From Aegilops tauschii subsp. strangulata (taxonomy: Eukaryota; Streptophyta; Magnoliopsida; Poales; Poaceae), in NCBI RefSeq assembly GCF_002575655.3, contig NC_053040.3, positions 458,848,780 to 458,912,779 on the forward strand: a stretch of 64,000 nucleotides of DNA, read 5' to 3'. This document shows positions 22,570 through 35,414 of the stretch, piece by piece. The stretch's first letter is position 1; each line of letters begins with the position of its first letter. Under the pieces are notes generated by a model. That model was not told where the DNA came from. It saw only the letters and a list, made by a program, of their open reading frames with translations, and searched no databases. Made by a program: the position numbers and the translations under genes.

Positions 22570-25500
22570 TGGCGGTTCTGGAACCAGACTTGGAATGGCG
22601 GTTCAGAAAAGGAAGGAAGTCACCTTCCCTCATCCCAAACTCCACAGTCACCCCAAAGAGTGGAACCAGACTTGGTTTTATTGCATGGATACATCTCCAC
22701 CTGATGAAAACCCCCTGCCGGATTACCGCCCTGAACGCCTTAGCAACACACATCCTTTTCCTCAGAGGTTGACGGCAAAAGAAAGGGCCACCTATGCTCC
22801 CCAATTATCAAAGCTTAGAGCCTTCATGGCGAACGGTTTGACAGAAGTTGATCTTGCTCATCGCTGGATAAGCTGGAGTATTCTGCCCTTAAGCCGGCGC
22901 TCCGGTTTGATGTGTGAGTATATGGGGAGTTTGAAGGATGCTCAACGGCACATTGACATTCAGCTTACAGATGCAGAAGTCACTGAGGCTGTAAAGAAAA
23001 TGCTGAACGAACCGGAGGCTGTCTGTGCCCAAACCGGACTACTCCCTTTCTGTGCTTTCAACAAACCGCCAGCTGTAAGAATCCTATAATCTTTTTATCT
23101 GAAGTGTCTTTTGTCCAAATATTCTCTGAAAGTGTGATTATTTTCTGACAGGGTGATGATCCATTCTGGAACAAGAAACCACCACAAGACAAACCGGTCA
23201 AGCCGCAAGATAAACCGGTCAAGCCAGTTCGTCCAAAGACCAAGGTTATCAAAAAACCTGCCAAGAAAAGGACCACTGCATCCTCCGAGCTACCAGCTGA
23301 TGACGATGTGGGTAATCCGGAATCAGAGGTAGAACTTGACTCTCTTGGTTCATTTTTCATACATCTCATTGACAATGATTATTATCAGGACAACGCTGAA
23401 GGCAGTCATGCTGATGACGTAGAGGTAACCATTCTTTCCTCCGATTCAGATTCTTTGCCAACATCAAAAATCCGTCAAGCAAACCGGAAAGTACAATTTT
23501 CTCGCCCCCTTGCTTACTTGGACCCAAGCTTTCTTTTCAAGACGCAGCAGCACGAGGCTCGCCGCACAACCCGGCACAGCGGCCAGGTAGTTACCTCTGC
23601 CGGTTTACCGAATACTCCAGTTCGGAAACGCCGATCAGAGATCTCTTATACCCTTGACACTTCATGCCCCAAAGCGGGTTGTTTCCGCCAGCCTCTTAAC
23701 CCGTCTGATTCAAATTATCAGGGTACTTCTCACTCATCTTCTGGCGAGTCATCGGCCACAGAGCTTCCACCCCTCAAAACAGTTCCTGGGTGAGCTATGC
23801 ACGTGTCTTTATTCTTGATGTGTTATCTTTACATACTATACTGATCCTCATGTCTATCTTTCCTCAGCGCCAAGCCGAGACCCAGCAAGAAGGCTCGGTT
23901 AAGAAAACTGGCTGATGATAATGTAGCTGTTGAACCGGAAAAAACTCCAGATTCGGAAGAAACCGACGCTGATGCCATGCTTAATGATCCGCCGCCTCAA
24001 GACCATGACTTCCTTGCCGAACAAGTGCAAGTTGACACTACAAGCCATGCAGACCAGCCAACCAGCCCTGTCCGAACTGATGACAAATCAGTCAGTCCAG
24101 TTAAGGATACTGACAAACCGCCAACTCCAGTAAAGGCTGCTGATGAAAAAGATGATGACATTATGATTACTGGCACTGGCCACACCACTCCTGGCAATCC
24201 TGTCGCTTTGTCAAAGCATACTGCCAAGGACGAGCTCTCTGCTATCGGCAAAGGCAAATGGAATGCCGATTTATCAAGCTACGCCCATCTCAATGCTCAA
24301 GACATTCACTCTGGCTTCTTGAACCGTCTATATACCAGCCGTGCTATGAAGCTAGTTTGGTAAACTTGATGAAGGAGCGATATGAGGTAACTACTATTTC
24401 TCTCTTTTGTCCAATTGCAGTTTATCAACTCCTAGTAGCCCCCAAGTGACGGTTAATGGTACCAATCTAAACCGGGACTTTTGTCATAACTTAACTTTGC
24501 ATATTTAGCCTCCAGGGACCGGATTACCTCTTTAAGATGAACCGGTTCTTTAAAATTTTCCATACTGCTCTTTCACCGGTATAGCCCCCAAGGGCCGGTT
24601 TAACTTTATAAAGATGAACCGGGACTGTAGAAGAATTCCCATACCAACCGTTTTTGAGAAAACACACATTAGCCCCCAAGTGCCAAGATTAATACTTGTA
24701 TTGTGCTTGGGACTTGTAGAAATTTCTGAGAAAGAGAAAATATGCATTAGCCCCCAAGTACTAAGGGCATAATTTGTTATGTGCTTGGTACTTCAAATAT
24801 GTACTGTCAACTCATTATATATCTGTCTCTTTATAGGCTGAACTGAGCAAGAACGAAAGCCAAACCGTTGATCTGCAAGAGAACCTCAAATCCCAGCAAG
24901 CTGAAACCTCCAAAGCGAAGGATGAATTGACCAGTGCTCTAGGCACTATGGAGAAACTGAAAGAGGGATTCCACAAAGAGCGGGCGGATTGGGAGACTGA
25001 AAAATCCGCTTTGATAAAAAGGGCTGAAAAAGCAGAAGCCGCTCTTAAACCGGTGGTTGATGAACTGACCGGCGTAAAGCGGCAGATTCATGCCATGACT
25101 GCTGATCTGTTCGGTGAAACATCTTTCCCTTAATACTTTCAACATATCTCTCCCATGTGTTGTTGGTATACTAATGTGTACAATGGTGCAGGAACTCGCA
25201 TTAGCCATCTGGGCTCTGATGTACAGAGGAAACTGAAGGCCGCCTACACACTGATAGATCAGTTATATACCGGTTCACAACGGATCATCTGTGCCGCTTC
25301 ACACAACAAGCCTCCCCCCACTTTAATTAAGGAAACCTTATCAAGGTTGTCGATGCTGCCTGCCCGGGTAGAAGAGCTAAAGAGATCTGCTGCAAGGGCG
25401 GGTGCTTTGACCGCACTAACCCGGGCAAAAGCATGGGTACCTGACCTTGATCCGGTAGAAGTGGCTAAAGGCTATCCCAGCTTAAAAGAAGACGGATCAG

Positions 25501-25847
25501 AATTTGATCAGGAGGATCTCCGCGCCATAAACCAGGAAGTACGTCCAGTGGCTTGTCAACTGGCTGAAAAAGCTGATCTTTCTTTTTACCAGGCGAGCTA
25601 TGACACCAATAACAAACGGGTTGCTGCACCGACTCCTGAAGCGCAAAATCTGATCCCTCCAATCCGTAAGCACACTTATGCCCCTGATATTGAACTGTCA
25701 ACCCTTATAAGCGACGAAGCTGTGTTCCAAGCTTTAACTGGGATCGACTGGACAACTATTGACTTCCAGCCGCTGGGTAGAGACGAAGAAGATGAACCGG
25801 TGCAAGATGATCCGCAGCCGTCAGGTCAAGCTGATAAGCAATCATAA
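22570..25847 (+). pseudogene. Spliced antisense ORF of the gypsy element (Transposase_28-like), 5' truncated
   Basis: Five exons on the strand opposite to pol can be joined at GT-AG introns: about 22570-23074, 23152-23789, 23868-24386, 24837-25113 and 25192-25847 (stop TAA). Phases agree at the joins (for example PPA/GDDPFW and DLFG/TRISHL). Exon 1 has QKRKEVTFPHPKLHSHPKEW, CMDTSPPDENPLPDYR and RWISWSILPLSRRSGLM, which I recognise as the 'putative gypsy type transposon' (Transposase_28) domain of grasses. The middle is Pro/Glu/Asp-rich with VKDTDKPPTPVK repeats, and exon 4 looks like a coiled coil. Lesions: the N-terminus is lost at the 22569 junction, and there is a frameshift near 24340 in exon 3. 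The function of this protein is unknown; location after pol and opposite orientation fit Tat-lineage antisense ORFs. Confidence 0.75.
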
Positions 25848-26778
25848 TCCGGGGGCCATTTAGTCTAACATGTGCTGCAATGCTTATTGAGAAACAATTA
25901 TCCCTTTGGGCACTGAAACGCCTTGTAATAGGCTAGTTAAAACACTTGGTCTGTTATGCCTTCGTGCATATTTATCTGCAACTGATGCGTGCTAATCCGC
26001 CATGCTTAAGATATGATGTTCATAATCCATAGCTATTTATTCAAGTTGTTCCTGCAGATAAGAAGCTTAAAGCGCCCTGGCGGTTTACCACCGGGCGGGT
26101 CATGATACCCAAATATATATATGACCAAGGTTTATAACCAAGGTTGTAAAAGATAACCAAATATGGAAATATATCATACATGTGACCTTTAGGCATAGTG
26201 TTGGCTGACCAACTTTGTAATGAGGGTAATAACCCTAATCCGGAGTAGAGGTAACTCCTGTTATATGATGCCGGTTTATCAGAAAACCGTTCCGGGCTGT
26301 GATAAACACCGGTTTAATCCATACTGGTGACTTTGAGTCAAAACCAGACCGGGCTGATAGTCTCCGGATTATAATTTGATCGTGTACTGACAACTTTTAG
26401 TTGACAGCCTAACCGGGTTGATAAACACCGGTTTAAAAAACATCACAAATCTTATGAAAACAAGGAAAACTTAGCAAAAGGCAAATAAAAACCGTTGTAG
26501 TCAAGGCTTTTCACGGGCTGCCAGGCCCCAAATTCGAGGCTTTTCATGGGCTGCCAGGCCACTGAGTTAAACCATTTTTGCAAAGCCTTTTAAGATGGTC
26601 CTCAATCCTTAACCAATCATCGTTTTAACTTGACAAGTTCAGGGTCTTCATTTTAGAGTAACTTGTCAAAGTTTGAAGGGTCATACCAGGTTTACCTGGG
26701 CGGAGTGACTTACTTAAATAGGCAGGTTAACCCGGGGTTTTAGGTGTATACACCAGGCTTCCAAGCCATGGCTTGATA
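25848..26778. other. Gypsy element spacer between antisense ORF and pol, left part
   Basis: Non-coding. It holds degenerate short repeats: GATAAACACCGGTTTA-like units (26298, 26420) and two copies of CTTTTCACGGGCTGCCAGGC / CTTTTCATGGGCTGCCAGGC (about 26506 and 26544). Ends at the GCCTG duplication of the solo LTR. Confidence 0.55.
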
Positions 26779-26783
26779 GCCTG

Positions 26784-29421
26784 TGAAAGATCGTGAATGT
26801 CGCCTAGAGGGGGGTGAATAGGCGCTTTAAAATAATTACGGTTGAGGCTTGAACAAATGCGGAATAAACCTAGCGGTTAATTTGTCAAGCACAAAACCTA
26901 CAACAACTAGGCTCACCTATGTGCACCAACAACTTATGCTAAGCAAGAAGAACTACTTAGGTGATAGCAAGATATATGACAAGAAACAATATGGCTATCA
27001 CAAGGTAAAGTGCATAAGTAAAGGGCTCGGGTAAGAGATAACCGAGGCACGCGAAGATGACGATGTATCCCGAAGTTCACACCCTTGCGGATGCTAATCT
27101 CCGTTTGGAGCGGTGTGGAGGCACAATGCTCCCCAAGAAGCCACTAGGGCCACCGTAATCTCCTCACGCCCTCGCACAATGCAAGATGCCGTGATTCCAC
27201 TAAGGGACCCTTGAGGGCGGTCACCGTACCCGTACAAATGGCAAGCCTTGGGGGCGGTCACCGAACCCGTACACTTTGGCAACCCTTGGGGGAGGTCACC
27301 GGAACCCGTCAAATTGCTCGGGGCGATCTCCACAACCTAATTGGAGACCCCGACGCTTGCCCGAAGCTTTACACCACAATGATTGAGCTCCGAACACCAC
27401 CAACCGTCTAGGGCGCCCAAGCACCCAAGAGGAACAAGCTCAAGGGCACAAAGCACCCAAGAGTAATAAGCTTCTCAACTTGTAACTTCCACGTATCACT
27501 GTGTAGAACTCAAACCGATGCACCAAATGCAATGGCAAGGGCACACGGAGTGCCCAAGTCCTTCTCTCAAATCCCACCGAAGCAACTAATGCTAGGGAGG
27601 AAAAAGAGAGAAAGAACAAGAAGGAGAACACCAAGAACTCCAAGATCTAGATCCAAGGGGTTCCCCTCACATAGAGGAGAAAGTGATTGGTGGAAATGTG
27701 GATCTAGATCTCCTCTCTCTTTTCCCTCAAAAACTAGCAAGAATCCATGGAGGGATTGAGAGTTAGAAAGCTCGAATAAGGTCAACAATGGGGGAAGAAC
27801 ACGAGCTCAAAAGGATAAGGTAGAATGGGGAAGAAGACCCCCTTATATAGTGGGGGGAACAATCCAACCGTTACCCCCCAAACAGCCCCGCAGAGGGCGG
27901 TACTACCGCAGGAGGCAGCGGTACTACCGCTGATCACAGCGGTACTACCGCTCCCCCGGGCGGTACTACCGTGGAGTCAGGAGGGCAGGAGAGTGACAGA
28001 CCCGAGCGGTACTGCCGCGGTGGTTGGGCGGTACTACCGCTCGTGAGCGGTACTGCCGCCCTACTGCCGCTGCGAAGTACCGCACTATCCGACACGAAAA
28101 ATGACCCCTCGAGTCGACGCGGTAGGGGCCTGGTACTGTAGCGGTACTACTGCTGAGGACCCACTAGCGGCACTACCGCTGCGGAGCGGTACTGCCGCTT
28201 GTGACCCCTAAGCGGTACTACCGCTGGGTACCGCGGTACTACCGCTGGGACCATCCTAAAGCCACTTCCACAAAAACAAGTATACTCCACGGGAAACCAA
28301 AACTGCCATAACTTCTGCATATGAGCTCCGAATTGAGCAAACTCAAGCTTGTTGGATACAAGACAACGAGTAGCAGCAAAACAAGGTATGCCAACAAAAT
28401 AGAGGAGTGAAACCTCCAACCGAGAAGAACCGGCATAACCTTCCAACATCGAAAACATCATAGAAGATGCGAGTGAACTCCGCTTTCGATGAACTCGAGC
28501 TTGTCATCAAGATGACCATAAGCTCCAAAACTTCACAAAGAGAAAAACCAAACAAGAACCAAGAAAGATGACGCAAGGATGCAATGGTTTGAGCTCTCTA
28601 CGAATGATACGATCAAGCTACTCATCGAGAGCCCCCCTTGATAGTACGGCAATCGATCCTATAACCCGGTCTCCCAACTACCATCATGAGACCGGTAAAA
28701 TAGAAAACCTATCAAGAGCAAACCTTTGCCTTGCACATGGTCCACTTGAGCTAGATGATGACGATATTGACTCCCTAAAGATGGACCACCTTTCTAGATT
28801 GCGTTGGCTCGATGAAGACTAGTTGATTGCTCCCCCATACTCCACTATGGGTGAGCCACCCTTCCGCACATCTTCACAAGTCCATTGTCACCACAATGGC
28901 TTCAAGCATTTGATCTCTTCGTGATGCTTTACTTGAACTTGCCCGCTTCACTTGAACTTGCACACCGCAACCTAACCCCACAAAGAACTCTCACAAAGAC
29001 CATGGGTTAGTACACAAAGCGTAATTGACAATGCTTACCATACCATGGGATCGCTTGATCCCTCGGTACATCTTGTGCGCTTTGTGTGTTGATCAACTTG
29101 ATTCACTCTTGACTTAGTCTTGATCAACCTTGACTCTTTCCAACTCTCTTCATTTGGATGATGTCTTGAAGGTAAACATGAATGATCACACAATCTTCTT
29201 CTTCAAGACATGCTTGCAATAAGCTCAACTCTCACATGACCAATCTTTGGATAATTCCTTAATAACACCTTGGTCACCACATAAACTCCTTGAAACCAAC
29301 ACATGGACTTCAAGAAATGCCTATGGACAAATCCTTCAAATATAACTCAAGGCAACCATTAGTCCATAGAGATTGTCATCAATTACCAAAACCAAACATG
29401 GGGGCACCGCATGTTCTTTCA
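26784..29421 (-). mobile_element. Solo LTR, 2.6 kb, with TSD GCCTG
   Basis: Bounded by a perfect 5-bp duplication GCCTG (26779-26783 and 29422-29426). On the minus strand it starts TGAAAGAACATGCGGTGCCC and ends CGATCTTTCA, so it has TG...CA ends and a 7-bp inverted TGAAAGA/TCTTTCA. No protein domain, primer site or purine tract is inside, hence a solo LTR rather than a full element. The orientation is inferred from similarity to Triticeae LTR sequence I recall starting TGAAAGAACATG. Family name not assigned. Confidence 0.85.
27893..28252. repeat. Cluster of GCGGTACTACCGC palindromic motifs
   Basis: More than a dozen close variants of the near-palindrome GCGGTACTACCGC (GCGGTA / TACCGC arms) lie in about 360 bp inside the solo LTR, separated by irregular short spacers. 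Because each unit is nearly self-complementary and all units pair with each other, transcripts could fold extensively. No known function is assigned. Confidence 0.8.
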
Positions 29422-29565
29422 GCCTGTTACAGGTGTAGATTCTTAGTTCATTTCGACAGCAAAGAATCCCCAAGCAACATTGTGAGCTGTGCTCAGTGGG
29501 TGCCTATGTTTGAGCTGTTGTTTTACAACACTCTCTTTGGCCCCGGATTGATGTGGCTTTGAGCC

Positions 29566-29760
29566 GATCAAGAGGTGTGACTGTGGTTCGGATACGACCA
29601 AGCCCCCAAGTGATGCTGTGGCATTGCGACGATCAAGAGGTGTAGCTATGGTTCGGATACGACCAAGCCCCCAAGTGATGTTGTGGCATTGCGCCGATCA
29701 AGAGGTGTAGCTATGGTTCGGATACGACCAAACCCTCAAGTGATGTAATATAAAGCTTTG
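29566..29760. repeat. 65-bp tandem repeat, three copies
   Basis: Units start GATCAAGAGGTGT at 29566, 29631 and 29696. Copies differ at a few positions and the third breaks off after CAAGTGATGT. The core contains AAGCCCCCAAGTGATG, a motif related to AGCCCCCAAGTG words scattered in the introns of the antisense ORF (24430-24760). Confidence 0.85.
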
Positions 29761-29934
29761 AGAAGCTAAATCAAGGGGTAAACCGGACGCCGCTTTGTAA
29801 GCTCCATGTAACCACACATGATGTAAGAAAAACAACAGATAGCCTACTTTAGCTGAGGTTCCGGTTTATTATATTGATCATAATATATACAATGTCATAA
29901 TATGTACATAAGCAGAGCCTATGGCTCAAGTATA

Positions 29935-32900
29935 CTAGGGCCGAAGATGAGCAATATTCCATGGCCGGTTGGTCTCCTCCTCCGATTTACGTGAGTCTTT
30001 GCGCTCTCGAACATCGATTAGGTAGTATGACCCGTTGTGCAGATTCTTGCTGACCACAAAGGGTCCTTCCCAAGGGGGGGATAGCTTATGCATATCCTTC
30101 TGATCCTGGATGAGCCGAAGCACCAAATCGCCTTCTTGAAAGGTTCTGGTTCTAACCCGGCGGCTATGATAACAACGCAGATCTTGCTGATAAATCGCCG
30201 AACGGGCTGCCGCCATGTCACGTTCCTCATCTAACAGGTCAAGAGCTTCCTGCCGTGCCTTCTCGTTGTCAGCTTCAACATATGCCGCTACACGAGGCGA
30301 GTCATGACGGATGTCACTAGGAAGAACTGCTTCCGCTCCATAAACCATGAAGAATGGTGTGTATCCCGTCAATCTGTTGGGTGTGGTATTGATGCTCCAC
30401 AACACAGAAGGTAACTCCTCAACCCAACAACCCGGCGTCCGTTGCAAAGGAACCATAAGCCGGGGTTTGATGCCTCTCAAGATCTCTTGATTGGCCCTCT
30501 CCGCTTCACCATTAGACTGTGGGTGAGCCACTGATGACACGTCAAGCCGGATGTGCTCACGTTGAGAGAACTCCTTCATGGCACCTTTTGACAGATTGGT
30601 ACCATTGTCTGTTATAATACTGTGTGGAAAGCCGAACCGAAAGATCACCTTTTTGATGAATTGAACCGCCGTGGCTGCATCACACTTACTAACTGGCTCT
30701 GCCTCCACCCACTTCGTGAACTTATCAACCGCCACCAAAAGGTGGGTCTTCTTGTCCTTGGACCTCTTGAAAGGCCCAACCATATCCAGCCCCCAAGTTG
30801 CAAACGGCCAGGTGATTGGAATCATCCTCAATTCTTGAGCCGGTACATGAGCGCGCCTTGAGAATTTCTGGCAGCCATCACATCTTTTGACCAAGTCCTC
30901 GGCATCAGCATGAGCTGTCAACCAATAGAAACCATGACGAAACGCCTTGGCCACCAAAGACTTTGAACCGGTGTGGTGACCACAATCTCCTTCGTGGATC
31001 TCACGCAAAATTTCACGGCCTTCTTCAGGAGACACACAGCGTTGAAACGTTCCTGTCACACTGCAATGATGTAACTCTCCATTGATAATAGTCATGGACT
31101 TGGACCGCCGGATTATCTGCCTGGCCAAAGTCTCATCCTCTGGTAACTCGCCCCAGTTCATATACGCCAGATATGGAACCGTCCAATCCGGGATAACATG
31201 AAGAGCCGCCACCAACTGAGCTTCCGGATCAGGAATAGCCAAATCCCCTTCACCAGGGAGCTTGACAGACGGATTATGCAGAACATCCAGGAAGACATTA
31301 GGCAGAACCGGTTTACGTTGGGAACCCAGGCGGCTTAAAGCGTCCGCCGCCTCATTCTTCCGCCGGTCCACATGATCCACCTAATAACCTTTAAAGTGAC
31401 CTGCAACAATATCCACCTCACGACGATATGCTGCCATGAGTGGGTCCTTGGAATCCCAAGTGTCGGACACTTGTTGAGCCACCAGATCCGAGTCACCGAA
31501 GCACTTAACTCGGCTTAGGTTCATCTCCTTAGCCATCCGAAGACCATGGAGTAGGGCCTCATATTCAGCTGCATTGTTAGTGCAAGGGAACATTAAACGA
31601 AGAACATAACAAAACTTATCACCTCATGGGGAAGTTAATACGACTCCAGCCCCCGAGCCCTCCAATTGCCTGGACCCATCAAAATGAATAGTCCAATAAG
31701 TGTGATCCGGCTTCTCCTCTGGCGCTTGTAATTCTGTCTAATCATTGATGAAATCCACAAGTGCCTGAGATTTGATCGCTGTTCGGGGTATGTATTTCAA
31801 CCCGTGAGACCCAAGCTCGATAGCCCACTTAGCAATCCGACCAGTTGCTTCCCTGTTCTGGATTATATCCCCCAAAGGAGCAGAGCTGACCACCGTGATG
31901 GGATGACCTTGGAAATACTGCTTAAGCTTCCGGCTTGCCATGAAAACCCCATACACCAATTTTTGCCAATGCGGGTACCTCTGCTTGGACTCAATAACTA
32001 CCTCACTGATATAGTAAACCGGCCGCTGAACCAGATATTCCGTTCCTGCCTCCTTGCGCTCCACCACAATAGCCACACTAACAGCCCGAGCATTAGCTGC
32101 CACATATAGCAACAATGGTTCTTTGTCCACTGGAGCAGCGAGAATCGGCGGATTAGCCAGCTGCCGCTTTAAGTCCTCAAATGCTTCATTAGCGGCGTCA
32201 CTCCAGACGAAGTTATCCGTTTTCTTCAGCATCTGATATAAAGGGATGGCCTTCTCGCCAAGGCGACTAACAAACCGGCTCAACGCGGCAATCCGACCTG
32301 CCAGGCGTTGAACATCATTGATACACTTCGGTTTAGCCAAGGAGGTGATGGCTTTAATCTTTTCCGGATTAGCTTCAATGCCCCTGTTAGACACCAAAAA
32401 GCCCAAGAGCTTGCCTGCAGGTACACCAAAGACACACTTGGCCGGATTAAGCATCATTTTATAAACCCGCAGGTTATCAAAGGTTTTCTTCAAGTCATCA
32501 ATCAATGTCTCCTTCTTCCTTGATTTTACCACAATATCATCCACATAGGCGTGAACATTGTGGCCGATCTGTTTATGAAGACAATTCTGCACACACCATT
32601 GATAAGTCGCCTGGGCACTCTTGAGCCCAAAGGGCATGGACACATAGCAGAAGGCTCCAAAGGGAGTTATGAAGGCTGTCTTCTCCTGGTCCTTAACTGC
32701 CATTTTGATCTGATGATAACCAGAATATGCATCCAAAAAGTTTAAACGCTCGCAACCCGTCGTAGCATCAATAATTTGATCAATACGTGGAAGGGCAAAA
32801 GGATCTGCTGGACAAGCTTTGTTGAGATCTGTGTAGTCCACACACATACGCCAAGTGCCATTCTTCTTGAGGACCAGCACCGGATTAGCCAACCACTCAG

Positions 32901-35409
32901 GATGGAATACTTCAATGATAAATCCAGCCGCCAAGAGTCTGGCTACTTCTTCTCCAATAGCCTTGCGTCTTTCTTCATTGAACCGGCGGAGAAACTGCTT
33001 GACCGGTTTATACTTTGGATCAATATTGAGAGTGTGCTCAACGAGTTCTCTCGGTACACCTGGCATGTCAGAAGGTTTCCACGCAAAGATGTCCCGATTC
33101 TCACGGATGAACTCGATGAGCGCGCTTTCCTATTTTGGATCCAAGTTAGCGCTGATGCTAAATTGCTTGCACAAATCGCCGGGCACGAAGTCAACAAGCT
33201 TAGTCTCATCAGCCGATTTGAATTTCAGGGCCGGATCATGCTCCGTAGTTGGTTTCTTTAATGAAGTCATATCTGCCGGATCAACATTGTCTTTGTAAAA
33301 CTTCAACTCTTCTGTTGCATAAACCGACTCTGCATAAGCCGCATCACCTTCTTCACACTCCAGAGCGATCTTGCGGCTCACATGCACGGTTATAGTTCCC
33401 TTGTGACCCGGCATCTTGAGCTGCAGATAGACATAACAAGGCCGTGCCATAAACTTAGCATAAGCTCGCCGTCCAAACAGGGCATGATACGGGCTTTTGA
33501 TTTTCACCACTTCAAAGGTCAAAGTTTCTGATCTTGAGTCATGCTCATCTCCAAAAGCCACCTCCAGAACTATCTTACCAACAGGATATGCCGATTTACT
33601 AGGCACCACACCATGGAACACCGTATTGGACGGTTTAAGATTTTTATCTGTTAACCCCATGCGACGGAAAGTTTCATAATAAAGGATATTGATACTACTC
33701 CCTCCATCCATGAGTACCTTAGTGAACTTATAACCTCCCACCTGAGGTGCCACCACCAGAGCCAGATGACCCGGATTGTCAACCCGGGGTGGATGATCTT
33801 CTCTACTCCACACAATCGGCTGCTCGGGCCAGCGCAAATAACGGGGCACCGCCGGTTCAACGGCATTCACCGCCCTTTTATGAAGCTTCTGATCGCGCTT
33901 GTCCAAGCTAGTGGTGAAGACATGATATTGTCCGCTATTCAACTGCTTCGAGTTGCTCTGGTAACCCGACTGCTGCTGCTGCTGCTGATTGCCCTGATGA
34001 TTATAGCCACCTTGGTTACCCTGATTACTTTGATTGTTATGTCCACCCTGATTACCGTGGAAGCCTGAACCGGAATTTCCTCCAACATAAACCGGCCCAT
34101 GAGACCCGGGGCCCGAACCGCCTCCCGGTCCATGATCATACCAGAAAGAATCAGAATTTTTGAACTCTTGCATGATGTAACAATATTTCCAGAGGTGCGT
34201 GGACGGAATCTCCTTCGTCCCATGCTTTGGACAGGGCTGGTTCAACAGATAAGACAAACGGTCCGGGTTAGGACTTGGCCCTCCACCGCGCTGGGGCGGT
34301 TTACCCTTACGTCGCTGGCCCTTGTCATGTGTATTAGTATTAGCCACAAAGTCTAAATCATGGTCCGCCTTACGCTTGCCACCGTTTCCATGACCCGTCG
34401 GGTTGTGGTGCTGCCCCTTGGCGTTGCTGCTCTTTTTTCCCTTCCCTGTCTTATCATCGTCAGACTCGGGATCCTTGGTACTATCAGAATCGGCATACTT
34501 CACCAGTGCAGCCATGAGGGTTCCCATGTCATTACAATGACGTTTGAGCCGTCCCAACTTCAACTTCAGGGGTTCAAACCGGCAATTGCCTTCCAATGTT
34601 AAAACTGCGGTGATGCGGTCCGATGAATGCAAAATCTCCGAAACCCGGTGCACCCAATGGGTTGTTGACTCTCCTTCCTCCTGGGCACAGGCAGCTAAGT
34701 CCACAATTGACATGGGCTGCTTGCACGTATCCTTGAAATTCTGAATAAACTGGGCTCTCAACTCGGCCCATGACCTGATAGAATTAGCCGGTAAGCTCTT
34801 TAGCCAAGTGCGGGCCATCCCTTCTAGCATCATGGTGAAGTATTTCGCACATGCCGCATCATCCACATCCAGCGTCTCCATGGCCATCTCATAGTTTTCG
34901 ACCCATGTTTCAGGGGATAAATCGGCGGTGTAATTCGGCACCTTGCGCGGGCCCTTGAAATCCTTGGGCAGGCGCACATTGCGCAACGCCGGGATGAGAC
35001 ACGGCACTCCCAAAGAACTAGAGGTAACTCCTGGTTCCACCGATGTGGTTGGACGAACCAGAGTAAGCTGACGGGCTTTATGTTGCGCTGCTAACTCGGC
35101 CTCTCTGCGTGCCCGAGCCCGGTCCACCACCTCCTGAGCATCACCAGCACCACCCGCCGGGTTATTGCCACGGGGCGGATCACGGTTCCGCGCATTGCTT
35201 GACATTGCCGGTTCATCCATACGCCTGCTGTAACTCCGGCTTGGACGGGGAGTGGAATGAATCCGATCACGACTATATGAATAAGCCTCCTGTTGAACCA
35301 AGGCTGTCTGAAGAAGCTCCTTAACCCGACACATCTCGACCGCCGCCGGAGAATCGCCTTCGATCGGGATGGCCGCCAGCTGTGAAGCGGCAGCGACAAT
35401 GTTGTCCAT
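29935..35409 (-). pseudogene. Gypsy gag-protease-RT-RNase H-integrase polyprotein, four in-frame stops
   Basis: One continuous minus-strand frame from ATG 35409 to 29935 (about 1820 codons) broken by TAG 33130, TAG 31738, a TGA near 31625 and TAG 31381. Visible in order: Gag capsid region (YTADLSPETWVENYEMAMET, with WTHWVHRVSEIL-like text), a Gln/Gly-rich stretch, retropepsin with LMDGGSSINILY, RT with WRMCVDYTDLNKACP, MPFGLKSA and YVDDIVVKS, RNase H with NNAAEYEALLHGL and the DSDLVAQQVS motif, then integrase with an HHCC finger (HHTGSK, CDGCQKF) and D-D-E residues in WGLDMVGPF, TDNGTNLSKG and NGEAERANQE. Gypsy order (RT before integrase) is clear. With only stops and no frameshift in pol, it is moderately decayed. 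Confidence 0.92.
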
Positions 35410-35414
35410 TTAGA

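Noticed and set aside
27893..28252. CRISPR-like array
   Set aside because: The units are near-palindromic words with irregular spacing inside a plant LTR; no uniform repeat and spacer structure and a eukaryotic context.
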